NCBI RefSeq assembly: GCF_001864895.1
Contig: NZ_MJGO01000041.1
Location: forward strand, 1-64,000
Reading direction: 5' to 3'
Length of the DNA stretch: 64,000 bases
DNA from: Curtobacterium sp. MCBA15_009
Lineage (GTDB): Bacteria > Actinomycetota > Actinomycetes > Actinomycetales > Microbacteriaceae
Positions 35,061 through 43,809 of the stretch are shown here, piece after piece. The notes under the pieces were generated by a model. That model did no database searches, was not told the DNA's origin, and saw only the letters and a program-made list of their open reading frames with translations. Position numbers and translations under genes: made by a program. Each line of letters starts with the position of its first letter. The stretch's first letter is position 1.

Positions 35061-35990
35061 ATGCTCTGGTACCTCGGCAAGCGCCTCCTGCAACTCATCC
35101 CCGTGTTCTTCGGGGCCACGTTCCTCATCTACTTCATGGTCTTCTCGCTGCCCGGCGACCCGATCGCCGCGCTGTTCGGCGACCGACAGCCGTCGCCGCA
35201 GGTGATCGAGCAGCTGCGCCAGCAGTACAACCTCGACAAGCCCTTCCTGGTGCAGTACCTGCTCTGGATCGGCGGCGTCTTCCGCGGCGACCTCGGCCTG
35301 ACGTACTCGGGTCTGCCGGTCAGCTCGCAGCTCGCCCAGGCGTTCCCGATCACGGCTCGCCTGGCGATCCTGGCGCTCGTCTTCGAGTCGGTCGCCGGCA
35401 TCGTCGTCGGTGTCATCGCCGGCCTCCGCAAGGGCAAGCTGTTCGACGCCACCGCGCTCGTCGTGAGCCTGCTGCTCATCTCGGTGCCGACCTTCGTCGT
35501 CGGCTTCCTGCTGCAGTACGTGCTCGGCATCAACCTCGGCCTGTTCCGCGTGACCGTGTCCGGTGACGCGCCGTGGTCCGAGCTGGTCCTGCCCGCGATC
35601 GTGCTGGCGTCGGTGTCCTTCGCGTACATCGTCCGCCTGACCCGGGCGAGCGTCGCCGAGAACACGAGCGCCGACTTCGTCCGCACCGCGACGGCCAAGG
35701 GCCTGCCGCGGCGCCGGGTGATCGGGGTGCACATCTTCCGCAACTCGCTCATCCCCGTGGTGACCTACCTGGGCGTCGACATCGGCAGCCTGATGGTCGG
35801 TGCGGTCGTCACCGAGGGAATCTTCAACATCAACGGTGTCGGCGGCACGGTCTTCCGCGCCGTCAAGCTCGGCGAGGGCCCCACGGTCGTGTCGTTCGTC
35901 GCCGTGATGGTCATCATCTTCATGCTCGCCAACCTCCTGGTCGACCTGCTCTACGCCGTCCTGGACCCGAGGATCCGCTATGCCAAGTAA
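35061..35990 (+). CDS. dppB: Dipeptide/oligopeptide ABC permease (DppB type)
   Basis: 309-residue inner-membrane permease with about six helices. N-terminal YLGKRLLQLIPVFFGATFLIYF matches DppB, and FVRTATAKGLPRRRVIGVHI is the EAA-type loop contacting the ATPase. ATG at 35061 lies 227 bases after the binding-protein stop with no obvious Shine-Dalgarno directly adjacent (CAGGGATCTG). It overlaps the next permease by 11 bases. Substrate taken as peptides from family. Confidence 0.88.
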   Translation: MLWYLGKRLLQLIPVFFGATFLIYFMVFSLPGDPIAALFGDRQPSPQVIEQLRQQYNLDKPFLVQYLLWIGGVFRGDLGLTYSGLPVSSQLAQAFPITARLAILALVFESVAGIVVGVIAGLRKGKLFDATALVVSLLLISVPTFVVGFLLQYVLGINLGLFRVTVSGDAPWSELVLPAIVLASVSFAYIVRLTRASVAENTSADFVRTATAKGLPRRRVIGVHIFRNSLIPVVTYLGVDIGSLMVGAVVTEGIFNINGVGGTVFRAVKLGEGPTVVSFVAVMVIIFMLANLLVDLLYAVLDPRIRYAK

Positions 35991-36930
35991 CGCCGCACCC
36001 CGTTCGGCGACGCACTACGTCGCCCCGATCGAGGAGACCCCGCTCCAGGCGGTCGACCAGGTCAACGAGGACGAGAAGACCCGCTCCACCTGGACCGACG
36101 CCTGGGACGCGATGCGCACCCGACCGATGTTCTGGGTGTCCGCGATCCTCATCCTGCTCGTCCTCGTCGTGGCGGTCTTCCCCGGGCTGTTCACGCACGT
36201 CGACCCGCGCGCCGCGACCCTGGCGAAGAGCAACGAGGGCCCGGAGCCCGGGCACATCCTCGGCTACAACCGCCAGGGCTACGACGTGTTCTCGCGCACC
36301 ATCTGGGGCGCCCGGAACTCGGTCATCGTCGGTCTCGTCGCGACGCTGCTGGTCTCGATCGTCGGCATCGTCGTCGGTGCCATCGCCGGTTTCTACGGCG
36401 GCTGGATCGACACGATCGTGTCCCGCATCGCGGACATCTTCTTCTCGATCCCGACCATCCTCGGCGCGATCGTCATCATGTCGGTGATCCCGGCCCGGAA
36501 CGCCATCACGGTGGCCCTGGTGCTCGCGGCGTTCGCCTGGCCGCAGATCGCCCGCATCATGCGCGGTGCCGTGCTCAGTGCGAAGCAGTCCGACTACGTG
36601 ATGGCCTCGGCCGCGCTCGGCGTCGGCCGGTTCACCACGCTCGTCCGCCACGTCATCCCGAACGCACTCGCGCCGGTCATCGTCGTCGCGACCGTCTCGC
36701 TCGGCACGTTCATCGTGGCCGAGGCGACCCTGTCGTTCCTCGGCATCGGGCTGCCGACCTCGGCGCTCAGCTGGGGTCTCGACATCGGCACCGCGCAGAC
36801 GTCGATCCGCACGACGCCGTCGACGATCTTCTGGCCGTCGGCCGCCCTGTCCATCACCGTGCTCGCGTTCCTGCTCCTCGGCGACGTGGTCCGCGACGCA
36901 CTCGACCCGAAGGCGAGGGCCCGTCGATGA
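35980..36930 (+). CDS. dppC: Dipeptide/oligopeptide ABC permease (DppC type)
   Basis: 316-residue membrane permease. A cytoplasmic N-tail (residues 1-50) precedes a helix near 56-76; the EAA loop reads YVMASAALGVGRFTTLVRHV. Typical DppC length and pattern, with FYGGWIDTIVSRIADIFFSIPT. Its ATG lies within the last codons of dppB (11-base overlap), and its own stop overlaps the ATPase start. Pairs with DppB to form the channel. Confidence 0.88.
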   Translation: MPSNAAPRSATHYVAPIEETPLQAVDQVNEDEKTRSTWTDAWDAMRTRPMFWVSAILILLVLVVAVFPGLFTHVDPRAATLAKSNEGPEPGHILGYNRQGYDVFSRTIWGARNSVIVGLVATLLVSIVGIVVGAIAGFYGGWIDTIVSRIADIFFSIPTILGAIVIMSVIPARNAITVALVLAAFAWPQIARIMRGAVLSAKQSDYVMASAALGVGRFTTLVRHVIPNALAPVIVVATVSLGTFIVAEATLSFLGIGLPTSALSWGLDIGTAQTSIRTTPSTIFWPSAALSITVLAFLLLGDVVRDALDPKARARR

Positions 36931-38669
36931 CCGGAACGCTCACCGATCCCAGCACCCGGCGCGCCGGCGCCGAGGGCGCTCCGCTCCTCGAGATCACCGA
37001 CCTGCAGGTCGGCTTCCGGACGCAGAGCGGCCTCGTCCAGGCCGTGCGCGGCGTCAACCTCACCCTCGAGCAGGGCGAGCGCCTGGCCATCGTCGGCGAG
37101 TCCGGTTCGGGCAAGTCGACCAGCGCCCAGGCGATCATCAAGCTCCTGCCCGGCACCGGTCAGGTGACCGGCGGGTCGATCAAGTTCAACGGGCGCGAGC
37201 TCGTCGGGCTGAACGACAAGGAGATGTCGGAGATCCGCGGGAAGGAGATCGGCTACGTCCCGCAGGACCCGATGTCGAACCTCAACCCGCTGTGGTCGAT
37301 CGGCTTCCAGGTCGAAGAGGCCATCCGCGCGAACGGGCAGGCCACCGGCAAGAAGGCCGTCCGGGAGCGTGCCATCGAGGTGCTGAAGGAGGCGGGCCTC
37401 GGCGATGCCGCGAGCCGCCTCAAGCAGTACCCGCACGAGTTCTCCGGCGGCATGCGGCAGCGCGTGCTCATCGGCATCGGTCTGTCGAGCCGCCCGCAGC
37501 TGCTCATCGCCGACGAGCCGACGAGTGCGCTCGACGTCACCGTGCAGCGCGTCATCCTCGACCACCTCGAGACCCTGACGCGCGACTACGGCACGAGCGT
37601 GCTGTTCATCACGCACGACCTCGGCCTCGCCGCCGAGCGCGCCGAGAAGCTCGTCGTGATGTACAAGGGCCAGGTCGTCGAGGCGGGTCCCTCCAAGGAG
37701 ATCCTCGCCAACCCGCAGCACCCGTACACGCAGCGCCTCGTCGCGGCGGCTCCGTCGCTGGCCAGCCGTCGCATCCAGTCGAAGGTGCAGCACGAGCAGA
37801 TCTCGATCGCCGACGTCGGCAGCGACGACGCCGAGCTCATCGCCCGGGCACAGGAGCGCGAGCAGCGTCCGGCCGAGGACCTCATCGTGGTGAAGAACCT
37901 GCAGAAGGTCTACAAGCTCCGCGGCAAGAACCTCGCGTCGCGCGAGCTGAAGGCCGTCGACGACGTGTCGTTCGCGATCCCGAAGGGCACCACCACGGCG
38001 CTCGTCGGCGAGTCGGGCTCGGGCAAGTCGACCGTGGCGAAGCTCGTCCTGCAGCTCGAGAGCATCACGAGCGGCACCGTGCAGTTCGACGGCACCGACA
38101 TCGGCGCGCTGAAGGGCAAGGCGCTCTTCGACTTCCGTCGTCGCGTGCAGCCCGTCTTCCAGGACCCGTACGGCTCGCTGGACCCGATGTACAACGTCGG
38201 GAACACGATCGCGGAGCCGCTGTCCACGCACAAGGTCGGCGACAAGGCGTCCCGCCGCGCGCGGGTGCTCGAGCTGCTCGACCAGGTCGCCCTGCCGAAG
38301 TCGATGGTGAACCGCTACCCGAACGAGCTCTCGGGCGGGCAGCGGCAGCGCATCGCCGTCGCCCGTGCGCTCGCGTTGAAGCCCGACGTCATCGTCCTCG
38401 ACGAGGCCGTCTCCGCACTCGACGTGCTCGTGCAGGGGCAGATCCTCGACCTGCTCACCGAACTGCAGACCGAGCTCGGGCTGACGTACCTGTTCATCAC
38501 GCACGACCTCGCGGTCGTCCGCCTCGTCGCGGACAACGTGTGCGTCATGCGCCGAGGGCAGATCGTCGAGAAGGCGACGACCGACGAGGTCTTCGCCGAC
38601 CCGAAGGAGCAGTACACGAAGGACCTCCTGGCAGCCATCCCCGGCGCCGGGTTCGAGTTCGGACGCTGA
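36927..38669 (+). CDS. Fused double ABC ATPase for peptide uptake (DppD-DppF type)
   Basis: 580-residue cytosolic protein carrying both ATPases on one chain. First half: Walker A GESGSGKST at 57-65, signature FSGGMRQR, Walker B LLIADEPTSALD. Second half: Walker A at 361-369, signature LSGGQRQR, VIVLDEAVSALD. In many proteobacteria DppD and DppF are separate; the fused form is common in actinobacteria. The C-terminal Cys-rich extension of typical OppD/F is not obvious here. The ATG overlaps the permease stop by 4 bases. Confidence 0.9.
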   Translation: MTGTLTDPSTRRAGAEGAPLLEITDLQVGFRTQSGLVQAVRGVNLTLEQGERLAIVGESGSGKSTSAQAIIKLLPGTGQVTGGSIKFNGRELVGLNDKEMSEIRGKEIGYVPQDPMSNLNPLWSIGFQVEEAIRANGQATGKKAVRERAIEVLKEAGLGDAASRLKQYPHEFSGGMRQRVLIGIGLSSRPQLLIADEPTSALDVTVQRVILDHLETLTRDYGTSVLFITHDLGLAAERAEKLVVMYKGQVVEAGPSKEILANPQHPYTQRLVAAAPSLASRRIQSKVQHEQISIADVGSDDAELIARAQEREQRPAEDLIVVKNLQKVYKLRGKNLASRELKAVDDVSFAIPKGTTTALVGESGSGKSTVAKLVLQLESITSGTVQFDGTDIGALKGKALFDFRRRVQPVFQDPYGSLDPMYNVGNTIAEPLSTHKVGDKASRRARVLELLDQVALPKSMVNRYPNELSGGQRQRIAVARALALKPDVIVLDEAVSALDVLVQGQILDLLTELQTELGLTYLFITHDLAVVRLVADNVCVMRRGQIVEKATTDEVFADPKEQYTKDLLAAIPGAGFEFGR

Positions 38670-38731
38670 TCCACCTGGACACCAACGAGGCCGGACGCCC
38701 CGTCACCCTGCGCAGTGGTCGCGGGGGGGCG

Positions 38732-39235
38732 GTGGCGGCCGGCCTCGTCGCCGTCCTGGGCGCCTTCCTGCTCGTCGACGCGGGCGTCCGCGGAAGCTGG
38801 GACGTCGTGCTCCGTGCCCTCGGACCGATCGTCCTCCTCGTCTGGGTCCTCTGGGTCCTGACGTACCGCCCGCACATCCGCATCGACGACGCGGCCGTCA
38901 CGGTCGTCAACCCGCTCCGGCGCACGGTGGTGCCGTGGTCGGCGGTCGCCGATGTGCGGCTCCGCTGGCAGATCGTCGTCGAGACGATCTCCGGCCGTCG
39001 CGTGCAGTGCTGGGGCGGGCCGTCGCTGCCTCGGCCGAAACCGGCGAAGCGCGGCGAACGCGCCGTGCTCCGGCAGCCCGACGAGATGACCGTCCTGCTC
39101 GACCGCTGGTCCGAGCGGCGTGACGCCGCCGGTGGCGACGTCGTCCGCGGCTGGGACCGCCCGGCGCTCGTGGCCGGCGCGGTCGCGCTGGCCCTGCTGG
39201 TGGTCTCGCTGCTCGCCGTGACCCTGGGCAGCTGA
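38732..39235 (+). CDS. PH-domain-like membrane-associated protein
   Basis: 167 residues from the GTG at 38732. Two helices at residues about 2-42 precede a bacterial-PH-like domain (RPHIRIDDAAVTVVNPLRRT then VVPWSAVADVRLRW), and a final membrane helix near 145-165. The reading frame stays open upstream to the ATPase stop, where CTG at 38666 overlaps TGA; homologs I remember carry an extra beta-strand there (TLRSGRGG), so the protein may start earlier with a rare codon. Function of such bPH proteins is unknown. Confidence 0.6.
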   Translation: MAAGLVAVLGAFLLVDAGVRGSWDVVLRALGPIVLLVWVLWVLTYRPHIRIDDAAVTVVNPLRRTVVPWSAVADVRLRWQIVVETISGRRVQCWGGPSLPRPKPAKRGERAVLRQPDEMTVLLDRWSERRDAAGGDVVRGWDRPALVAGAVALALLVVSLLAVTLGS

Positions 39236-39257
39236 GGCGCTCGCCTCCGCGACCACG

Positions 39258-39305
39258 GACGGACGGGAGGCCCGGTGCCAGCTGGCACCGGGCCTCCCGT
39301 CCGTC
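39258..39305. terminator. 48-bp perfect palindrome, repeated terminator-like element (copy 2)
   Basis: Identical in all 48 bases to 18487-18534. Lies just after the PH-domain gene in a convergent gap, so it fits a bidirectional terminator, yet has spread without change. Confidence 0.85.
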
Positions 39306-39323
39306 ACCCGCGCGCGTCCACTG

Positions 39324-39494
39324 CCCCGCTTCGTGAGCAGGAGGTGTCGGGTGTACGGCCCGGACCCGACCGCTTCTGCTCAGCATCCGATGCGGCGGGC
39401 GGGAGGCGGGCCTCCCGTCCGGCACCTTGCGTCCGCCGCCCCGCTTCGTGAGCAGAAGGTGTCGGGTGCGCTGCCCGGACCCCCGTGCCAGCGC
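39324..39494. repeat. 115-bp tandem unit with GAGCAGGAG element
   Basis: CCCCGCTTCGTGAGCAGGAG at 39324 recurs with one base change at 39439, an offset of 115 bases. Both copies continue with TGTCGGGTG. Shorter relatives lie at 23603 and 25893. The stretch between the palindrome and the second transporter holds no gene. Confidence 0.7.
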
Positions 39495-41639
39495 TCAGAC
39501 GACGGCGCCGACCCGCTCGGTGAGCAGGTGCTCCTGATCCGTCTGGATGCACGCGACGCCGCGGCCGTGCACGTCCTGCAGGCGCGGGTCCACGGTGCGG
39601 CACTGCTCCTGGCGGCCCTCGTCGAGCAGCTGGTAGAGCGGGCAGCGCGTGCGGAAGCGGCAGCCGTCGATGCGTTCGGTGGGTGAGGGCAGGTCGCCCT
39701 CGAGCAGGATCCGGCCGCGCGCTGCCTCGGCCGACGGGTCCGGCACGGGCACCGCGGACAGCAGCGCACGGGTGTAGGGGTGCTGCGGGTCCGAGAACAC
39801 CCGGTCGCCGTCGCCGTACTCGACGATGCGGCCGAGGTACATCACGGCGACGTCGTCGGCGATGTGCCGCACGACGGACAGGTCGTGCGCGACGAACAGG
39901 TAGGACAGTCCGAGCCGGTGCTTGAGGTCCTCGAGCAGGTTGATGACGCCGGCCTGCACGGAGACGTCGAGCGCGGAGACCGGCTCGTCGAGCACGAGGA
40001 TCTTCGGCTCGACGATGAGCGCGCGGGCGATGCCGATGCGCTGGCGCTGCCCGCCGGAGAACTCGTGCGGGTACCGGTCGATGTAGCTCGGCTCGAGGCC
40101 GACGAGCTCGAGGGCCTCGCGCACCCGGCGACGGATCTCGTCCTTCGCCACCCCGTGCACGGTGAGCGGTTCGCCGATCACCGAACCGATGTCCAGGCGC
40201 GGGTCGATCGACGCCATCGGGTCCTGGAAGACGACCTGGATGTCGCTGCGGAGCGATCGACGGTCGCTCTTCGACAGCGACGCGGTGTCCACCCCGTTCA
40301 CCCGGATGGTGCCCTGCTGGGCGCCGGCGAGCTCGAGGATCTCCATGATGGTCGTCGTCTTGCCGCAGCCGGACTCGCCGACCAGGCCGAGGACCTGACC
40401 GCGCTTCAGGGTGAGGGAGATGCCGTCCACGGCGTGCACCTCGCCGATCTGCCGGCGGAAGAGCGCGCCCTTCGTGAGCGGGAACGTCTTCACCACGTCG
40501 GTGAGCTCGAGCACGACGTCGTCGCCGTGGTCGATGGTCGACTCGGGGACGTCCTCGGGGCGCGGGAAGATCTCCGAGCGCTCGAGGGTGCCGGCGGCGA
40601 TCTCGTCGCGCCGGATGCACGCGGCGGTGTGCTCGTCGAGCAGGGTGCCGTTGCCGATCGTGGGCACGGCGCCGGTGAGCACGGGGTTGTCGCCGCTCTG
40701 GGGGACCGTCGGGGCGACGAGTGCGGGCTCGCCCTCGCGGCAGGCGTCGAGGACGGCGGGGCAGCGGTCGGCGAAGGGGCACCCGGTCGGCTTGGCGGTG
40801 AGCAGCGGCGGGCGCCCCTCGAGGGGGACGAGCCGTTCGGTGCGTGCCGCGGTCATGTTCGGCATCGAGCGGAGCAGCCCGATCGTGTACGGCATGACCG
40901 GCTCGCGGAAGAGCGGTTCGACCGGGGCGGTCTCGACGATCCGGCCCGCGTACATCACGGCGACGCGATCCGCGTTGCCGGCGACGACGCCGAGGTCGTG
41001 CGTGATGAGGACGACGGCGGCGCCGGTCATGTCCTTCGCGGTCTGCAGGACGTCGAGGACCTGTGCCTGGATCGTCACGTCGAGTGCCGTCGTCGGCTCG
41101 TCGGCGATGATGAGCTTCGGGTCGTTCGCGATGGCGATCGCGATCATCGCCCGCTGGCGCATGCCGCCGGAGAACTCGTGCGGGAATGCGTCGAGCCGGC
41201 GGGCCGGGTTCGGGATGCCGACGACGCGGAGCAGCTCCTCGGCGCGCACGCGGGCGGCGTGCTGCGTGAGGGCGCGGTCGTGCAGACGGAGACCCTCGAT
41301 GATCTGCTGACCGATCGTATACACGGGCGTCAGTGCCGAGAGCGGGTCCTGGAACACCATGGCGATGTCCCGACCGCGCAGCCGGGACAGCTCGCGGTCG
41401 TTCTGGCCGAGGAGTTCCTGGCCGTCGAAGCGGATGCTCCCGGTGACGTGGGCGGACGAGGGCAGCAGCCCCATCACGGCCATCGAGGACACCGACTTGC
41501 CGGAGCCGGACTCGCCGACGATGCCGAGGAACTCGCCGGGGGCCACCGAGTAGTCGACCCCGCGGACGGCGTAGACCGGCTTCGTCTTCGGGTTGAACGT
41601 GACCGAGAGGTCGGAGACGGTCAGCAGCGGCTCAGTCAC
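39495..41639 (-). CDS. Fused double ABC ATPase of a second peptide transporter
   Basis: 714-residue double ATPase. First half Walker A GESGSGKSV at 42-50, signature FSGGMRQR, and the Cys cluster CPFADRCPAVLDAC (OppD-type C-terminal). Second half Walker A GESGCGKTT at 421-429, signature FSGGQRQR, and CRFRTRCPLYQLL (OppF-type). Both halves have the C-terminal Cys extension, so it is more Opp-like than the other fused protein in the window. Its start overlaps the permease gene by 8 bases. It powers the transporter whose binding protein is at 43810. Confidence 0.9.
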   Translation of the reverse strand: MTEPLLTVSDLSVTFNPKTKPVYAVRGVDYSVAPGEFLGIVGESGSGKSVSSMAVMGLLPSSAHVTGSIRFDGQELLGQNDRELSRLRGRDIAMVFQDPLSALTPVYTIGQQIIEGLRLHDRALTQHAARVRAEELLRVVGIPNPARRLDAFPHEFSGGMRQRAMIAIAIANDPKLIIADEPTTALDVTIQAQVLDVLQTAKDMTGAAVVLITHDLGVVAGNADRVAVMYAGRIVETAPVEPLFREPVMPYTIGLLRSMPNMTAARTERLVPLEGRPPLLTAKPTGCPFADRCPAVLDACREGEPALVAPTVPQSGDNPVLTGAVPTIGNGTLLDEHTAACIRRDEIAAGTLERSEIFPRPEDVPESTIDHGDDVVLELTDVVKTFPLTKGALFRRQIGEVHAVDGISLTLKRGQVLGLVGESGCGKTTTIMEILELAGAQQGTIRVNGVDTASLSKSDRRSLRSDIQVVFQDPMASIDPRLDIGSVIGEPLTVHGVAKDEIRRRVREALELVGLEPSYIDRYPHEFSGGQRQRIGIARALIVEPKILVLDEPVSALDVSVQAGVINLLEDLKHRLGLSYLFVAHDLSVVRHIADDVAVMYLGRIVEYGDGDRVFSDPQHPYTRALLSAVPVPDPSAEAARGRILLEGDLPSPTERIDGCRFRTRCPLYQLLDEGRQEQCRTVDPRLQDVHGRGVACIQTDQEHLLTERVGAVV

Positions 41640-42570
41640 GGTTGGCTCCGGAGGTCGGGTCGATGGCGTCGCGCAGGGCGTCGCCGAGCAGGCTGGTCGA
41701 GAGCACGGTCGCGACGAGGGTCGCGGCGGGCAGGACGAAGAGCCACGGGCGGGTGACGGCGGACTGGCTGCCGGCGGCGAGGAGCGTGCCGAGGGACACG
41801 TCCGGCACCTGGATGCCGAAGCCGAAGAAGCTCAGCGAGCTCTCCGCCAGGATCATCGCGCCGACGCCGAGCGTGGCGTCGATGATGAGCAGCGACGCGA
41901 CGTTCGGCAGGATGTGCCGGCGGATGATCGTGAACGAGGGCACACCCATGAACCGGGCGGCTTTCACGTAGTCGCGTTCGCGCAGGGACATCGTCTGTCC
42001 GCGGATCACGCGGGCCATGATCATCCAGCCGAAGATCGCCAGGCCGATGATGAGCGCCAACCAGCTGAGGTTCTTGAACACCGGGCTGAGGAGCACGAGT
42101 GCGTAGAAGGACGGGATGACGAGCAGCAGGTCGATGCCCCAGACGAGGGCGCGGTCGATGAACCCGCCGAAGTAGCCCGCGATCGCACCGACGATGCCCG
42201 CGATCAGGGTCGCGGCCGGACCGGCGATGAGGCCGATGAGCAGCGACTTCTGCAGGCCGACCAGGGTCTGCGCGTAGATGTCCTGGCCGATGTCGTTCGT
42301 ACCGAACCAGTGCGCGGCGCTCGGCGGCATGCCGAACGCGAGCCCGTCGGAGTCGACGGCGTTCCAGTGGTACAGGTGCGGGCCGACGAACGCCCAGAGC
42401 AGGATGAGCAGCAGGGCGCCGCCGCCGATCCGCGCCCGCCAGGTGCGGAAGACCTTGCGCCAGAGCGGTGTGCGCCCGCCCGTCACCTCGATGACGTGCG
42501 CCGGCTCGCCGGCCGAGCCGTCGCCGGGGTCACCGGCGGTGGTCGTGGTCGTGGGGTCGAGTACGGACAT
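41632..42570 (-). CDS. Peptide ABC permease (OppC/DppC type)
   Basis: 312-residue permease. The cytoplasmic N-terminus ends with VTGGRTPLWRKVFRTWRARI, followed by a helix near 52-70, then the conserved FGTNDIGQDIYAQTLVGLQKS and the EAA loop DYVKAARFMGVPSFTIIRRH. FGGFIDRALVWGIDLLLVIPS is as in OppC. It sits 3 bases downstream of the other permease on the same strand and overlaps the ATPase. Confidence 0.88.
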   Translation of the reverse strand: MSVLDPTTTTTAGDPGDGSAGEPAHVIEVTGGRTPLWRKVFRTWRARIGGGALLLILLWAFVGPHLYHWNAVDSDGLAFGMPPSAAHWFGTNDIGQDIYAQTLVGLQKSLLIGLIAGPAATLIAGIVGAIAGYFGGFIDRALVWGIDLLLVIPSFYALVLLSPVFKNLSWLALIIGLAIFGWMIMARVIRGQTMSLRERDYVKAARFMGVPSFTIIRRHILPNVASLLIIDATLGVGAMILAESSLSFFGFGIQVPDVSLGTLLAAGSQSAVTRPWLFVLPAATLVATVLSTSLLGDALRDAIDPTSGANRD

Positions 42571-42573
42571 GGG

Positions 42574-43554
42574 TCACACCCTCACTCGCGGGTCGAGCGC
42601 GGCGTACAGCAGGTCCGCGAGGGTCCCTGCGATGAGCACGAGGATCGCCGTGAAGAGGATCGTGCCCGACGCCGCGTTGATGTCGTTGTTGGTGATGCTC
42701 GTGATGAAGTACTCGCCCATGCCGTGCCAGCTGAACACGAGCTCGGTGATGCTCGCGCCGGTCAGGATGAGTCCGAACGAGTAGGCGAAGAAGGTGGACA
42801 TCGGGATGAGCGCGACGCGGACACCGTGCCGCATGATGGCCGACCCGCGCGTGCGGCCCTTCGAACGCGCGGTCCGGATGAAGTCGTTCGAGAGCACGTC
42901 GAGCATCGCGGAGCGCTGGTAGCGCGAGTACGACGCGACGGCGCCGACCGTCAACGAGATCGTCGGCAACAACAGGTGCACCAGCCGGTCGCCGAGCACC
43001 GGGAAGAACCCGGTCACCCCCGGGGTGTACTCACCGGTGAACCGGATGGCCTGCACGCCGAGGCCCTGGTTCAGGGCGGTCGTCAGGATCATGAGCACGA
43101 CGGCGATCACGAAGGTCGGCGTCGCGAGGACGGCGAAGGACAGGTAGGTCGACACCTGGTCCGACGCGCGGTACTGCCGGACGGCGTTCCAGACACCGAG
43201 CAGCACACCGAGCAGCGCACCGAGCAGGCTCCCGATCACGAGCAGCCGCAGGCTCGTGCCGGACCGGGCGATGATGTCGGCCGTGACCTCGGTGCCGCGC
43301 GTGCTGAGCCCGAGCGAACCGTGGGTCACGAGGCCGACCCACCAGTCCCAGGTGCGGACGATCAGCGGGGTCCCCGGATCGGCGCCGAGCTTCTGCAGCG
43401 ACGCGTCGATCGTGCCCTGCGGCACCGCCGGGTTGCGGCCGAGGAACCGGGCCGCCGGGTTGAGCGTCGTGCTGGCGAGGATGTAGCCGAGGGTGGTCGC
43501 CACGATCGTCAGGATGACGTAGTTGACGATCCGCTTCGCGATGAAGGCAAGCAT
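42574..43554 (-). CDS. Peptide ABC permease (OppB/DppB type)
   Basis: 326-residue permease, longer than usual because of a periplasmic region around residues 35-95 (TLNPAARFLGRNPAVPQGTI). The EAA-type loop reads FIRTARSKGRTRGSAIMRHG. N-terminal MLAFIAKRIVNYVILTIVAT is typical. First gene of the left-running operon; it is divergent from the binding protein at 43810 with a 255-base promoter region between. Confidence 0.88.
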   Translation of the reverse strand: MLAFIAKRIVNYVILTIVATTLGYILASTTLNPAARFLGRNPAVPQGTIDASLQKLGADPGTPLIVRTWDWWVGLVTHGSLGLSTRGTEVTADIIARSGTSLRLLVIGSLLGALLGVLLGVWNAVRQYRASDQVSTYLSFAVLATPTFVIAVVLMILTTALNQGLGVQAIRFTGEYTPGVTGFFPVLGDRLVHLLLPTISLTVGAVASYSRYQRSAMLDVLSNDFIRTARSKGRTRGSAIMRHGVRVALIPMSTFFAYSFGLILTGASITELVFSWHGMGEYFITSITNNDINAASGTILFTAILVLIAGTLADLLYAALDPRVRV

Positions 43555-43809
43555 TCGTGTGACCTCGTGGGGTACGGCCGTCCGTCCGGACGGCGTTGTC
43601 GGTGGCGACAGGTTAGCCGGTCCGGGCAGGCGGGTGGGACAACGGAAGTGACGCTATGCAACATTCGTTACGAGCATGTTTCGATTGACGGCACAGGCTC
43701 TTGTGGAGCCTTCGGATGTGACTAGGGTTCTCAACCAACAGACGTGACGGCCGGGGGTCGGTCGCGTTCCAGCGCTCCGGCGCGAACCACACGAAAGGGA
43801 ATCCTCGCC
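43555..43809. promoter_or_regulatory. Divergent promoter region of the second peptide transporter
   Basis: 255-base gap between the divergent permease operon and the binding protein. The stretch 43650-43735 is lower in GC than the flanks (TATGCAACATTCGTTACGAG) and carries TAGGGT near 43724 as a possible -10 for the right-hand gene. No clear riboswitch or long dyad is seen. Confidence 0.5.
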
